Part shown: positions 4,976 through 5,411 of the stretch, piece by piece
How the letters are laid out: the number at the start of each line of letters is the position of its first letter
How positions within the stretch are numbered: position 1 is the first letter of the stretch
Origin: Thiotrichales bacterium
GTDB taxonomy: Bacteria > Pseudomonadota > Gammaproteobacteria > Francisellales > CACEW01
DNA length: 5,411 nt
Direction: 5' to 3'
Assembly: GCA_023266165.1 (NCBI GenBank)
Contig: JAHFRR010000097.1
Location: 1-5,411, forward strand
The notes under the pieces: model-generated
What the model saw: the letters and a program-made list of their open reading frames with translations, nothing else
Told to the model about the DNA's origin: nothing
The model's database searches: none
Program-made: the position numbers and the translations under genes

Positions 4976-5411
4976 ATGCAACGCAAAACCTACAGCTTGC
5001 CAGGGATTCGCATCCTCCCCAGCCCCTGGGATGTGGCGGCGCTCATGCTTGTCTTTGGATTATTCGCAACATTGGCCTGGGTTGCGAGCCATATGTCTGC
5101 GCCGTTTTATCTCGGCGAGCACATCGCGATCTCACTGAAGCCTACCGCCTTGATTGGCTATAGCCTACTGACCACCTCACGGATGTTTATCGCATTATTC
5201 TTCTCAACCCTGTTCAGCATTATCGTTGCAACCATTGCAGCTAAAAGCCGCAAAGCGGAGCAAGTGATTATTCCTTTGATTGATATTCTCCAATCTGTTC
5301 CTGTTCTGGCTTATTTATCGTGTACGATCACAGCCTTTATTGCCCTCTTCCCCCACTCGATGCTCGGCCCGGAATGCGCGGCGATTTTTGCTGTCTTCAC
5401 GGCGCAAGTGT
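4976..5411 (+). CDS. ABC transporter inner-membrane permease, N-terminal part (3' end outside window)
   Basis: The frame is open from a TGA at 4970-4972 to the window edge, giving 145 complete codons from the ATG at 4976; a GTG directly before it (4973) is an alternative start. Hydrophobic segments lie near residues 18-38 and 69-89, with further ones at about 108-126 and 133-145. The stretch PLIDILQSVPVLAYLS at 100-115 followed by FIALFPHSMLGPECAAIF at 121-138 is characteristic of binding-protein-dependent permeases of the nitrate/sulfonate/taurine-like class. I associate this version with a long, two-domain permease found in Legionella/Coxiella-type bacteria next to an ATP-binding protein. 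The gene would supply the membrane channel; the substrate cannot be told. Family members often have Gly where Ala112 stands (PVLG). AGGCAGGG at 4953-4960 is a weak, rather distant ribosome-binding site. Confidence 0.85.
   Translation, partial: MQRKTYSLPGIRILPSPWDVAALMLVFGLFATLAWVASHMSAPFYLGEHIAISLKPTALIGYSLLTTSRMFIALFFSTLFSIIVATIAAKSRKAEQVIIPLIDILQSVPVLAYLSCTITAFIALFPHSMLGPECAAIFAVFTAQV

Noticed and set aside
4930..5163. Plus-strand open frame of 77 codons overlapping the ABC permease
   Set aside because: The overlapping frame from 4976 gives clear permease sequence and stays open to the window edge; this one is an out-of-frame shadow starting in the promoter.

Overview
The window reads as chromosomal DNA of a gammaproteobacterium with moderate base composition (roughly half G+C by eye). 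The EF-Ts, UMP kinase, RRF and UppS proteins are all of clear gammaproteobacterial type. The incomplete permease at the right end resembles a transporter protein that I associate with Legionella/Coxiella-type bacteria. I therefore favour a member of the Legionellales or a relative, but this rests on remembered family resemblance and not on a search.

Left half (1-2377, + strand): a tight housekeeping run, tsf (3' end only), pyrH, frr, uppS. Gaps are 3, 52 and 4 bases, so one operon is likely. It joins translation (EF-Ts recycles EF-Tu, RRF recycles ribosomes), pyrimidine nucleotide supply (UMP kinase) and the lipid carrier for peptidoglycan (undecaprenyl diphosphate synthase). The usual enterobacterial order has dxr between frr and uppS and cdsA after uppS; here neither is present at those places.

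Middle (2418-4307, - strand): mpl, the murein tripeptide recycling ligase, converges on uppS with only 40 bases between them. Upstream of mpl on the same strand is a small multi-pass membrane protein that I do not recognise. They are separated by a 62-base run with no G or C at all.

Right part (4308-4975): about 670 bases without a convincing gene. It holds a 15-bp tandem duplication carrying the ribosome-binding site of the membrane protein, a leftward terminator-like hairpin, and a large palindromic repeat element. The element has 107-bp arms with one mismatch (92 bp of each arm perfect), a 148-bp centre, and smaller hairpins in the arms and centre. It looks like a non-coding repeat of REP/MITE kind.

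Right end (4976-5411, + strand): the first 145 codons of an ABC transporter inner-membrane permease, preceded by a reasonable sigma70-type promoter that overlaps a palindrome. The gene runs off the window.

No CRISPR array, tRNA, rRNA, transposase gene or defence system was seen. The most noteworthy non-gene structure is the palindromic element at 4485-4883.
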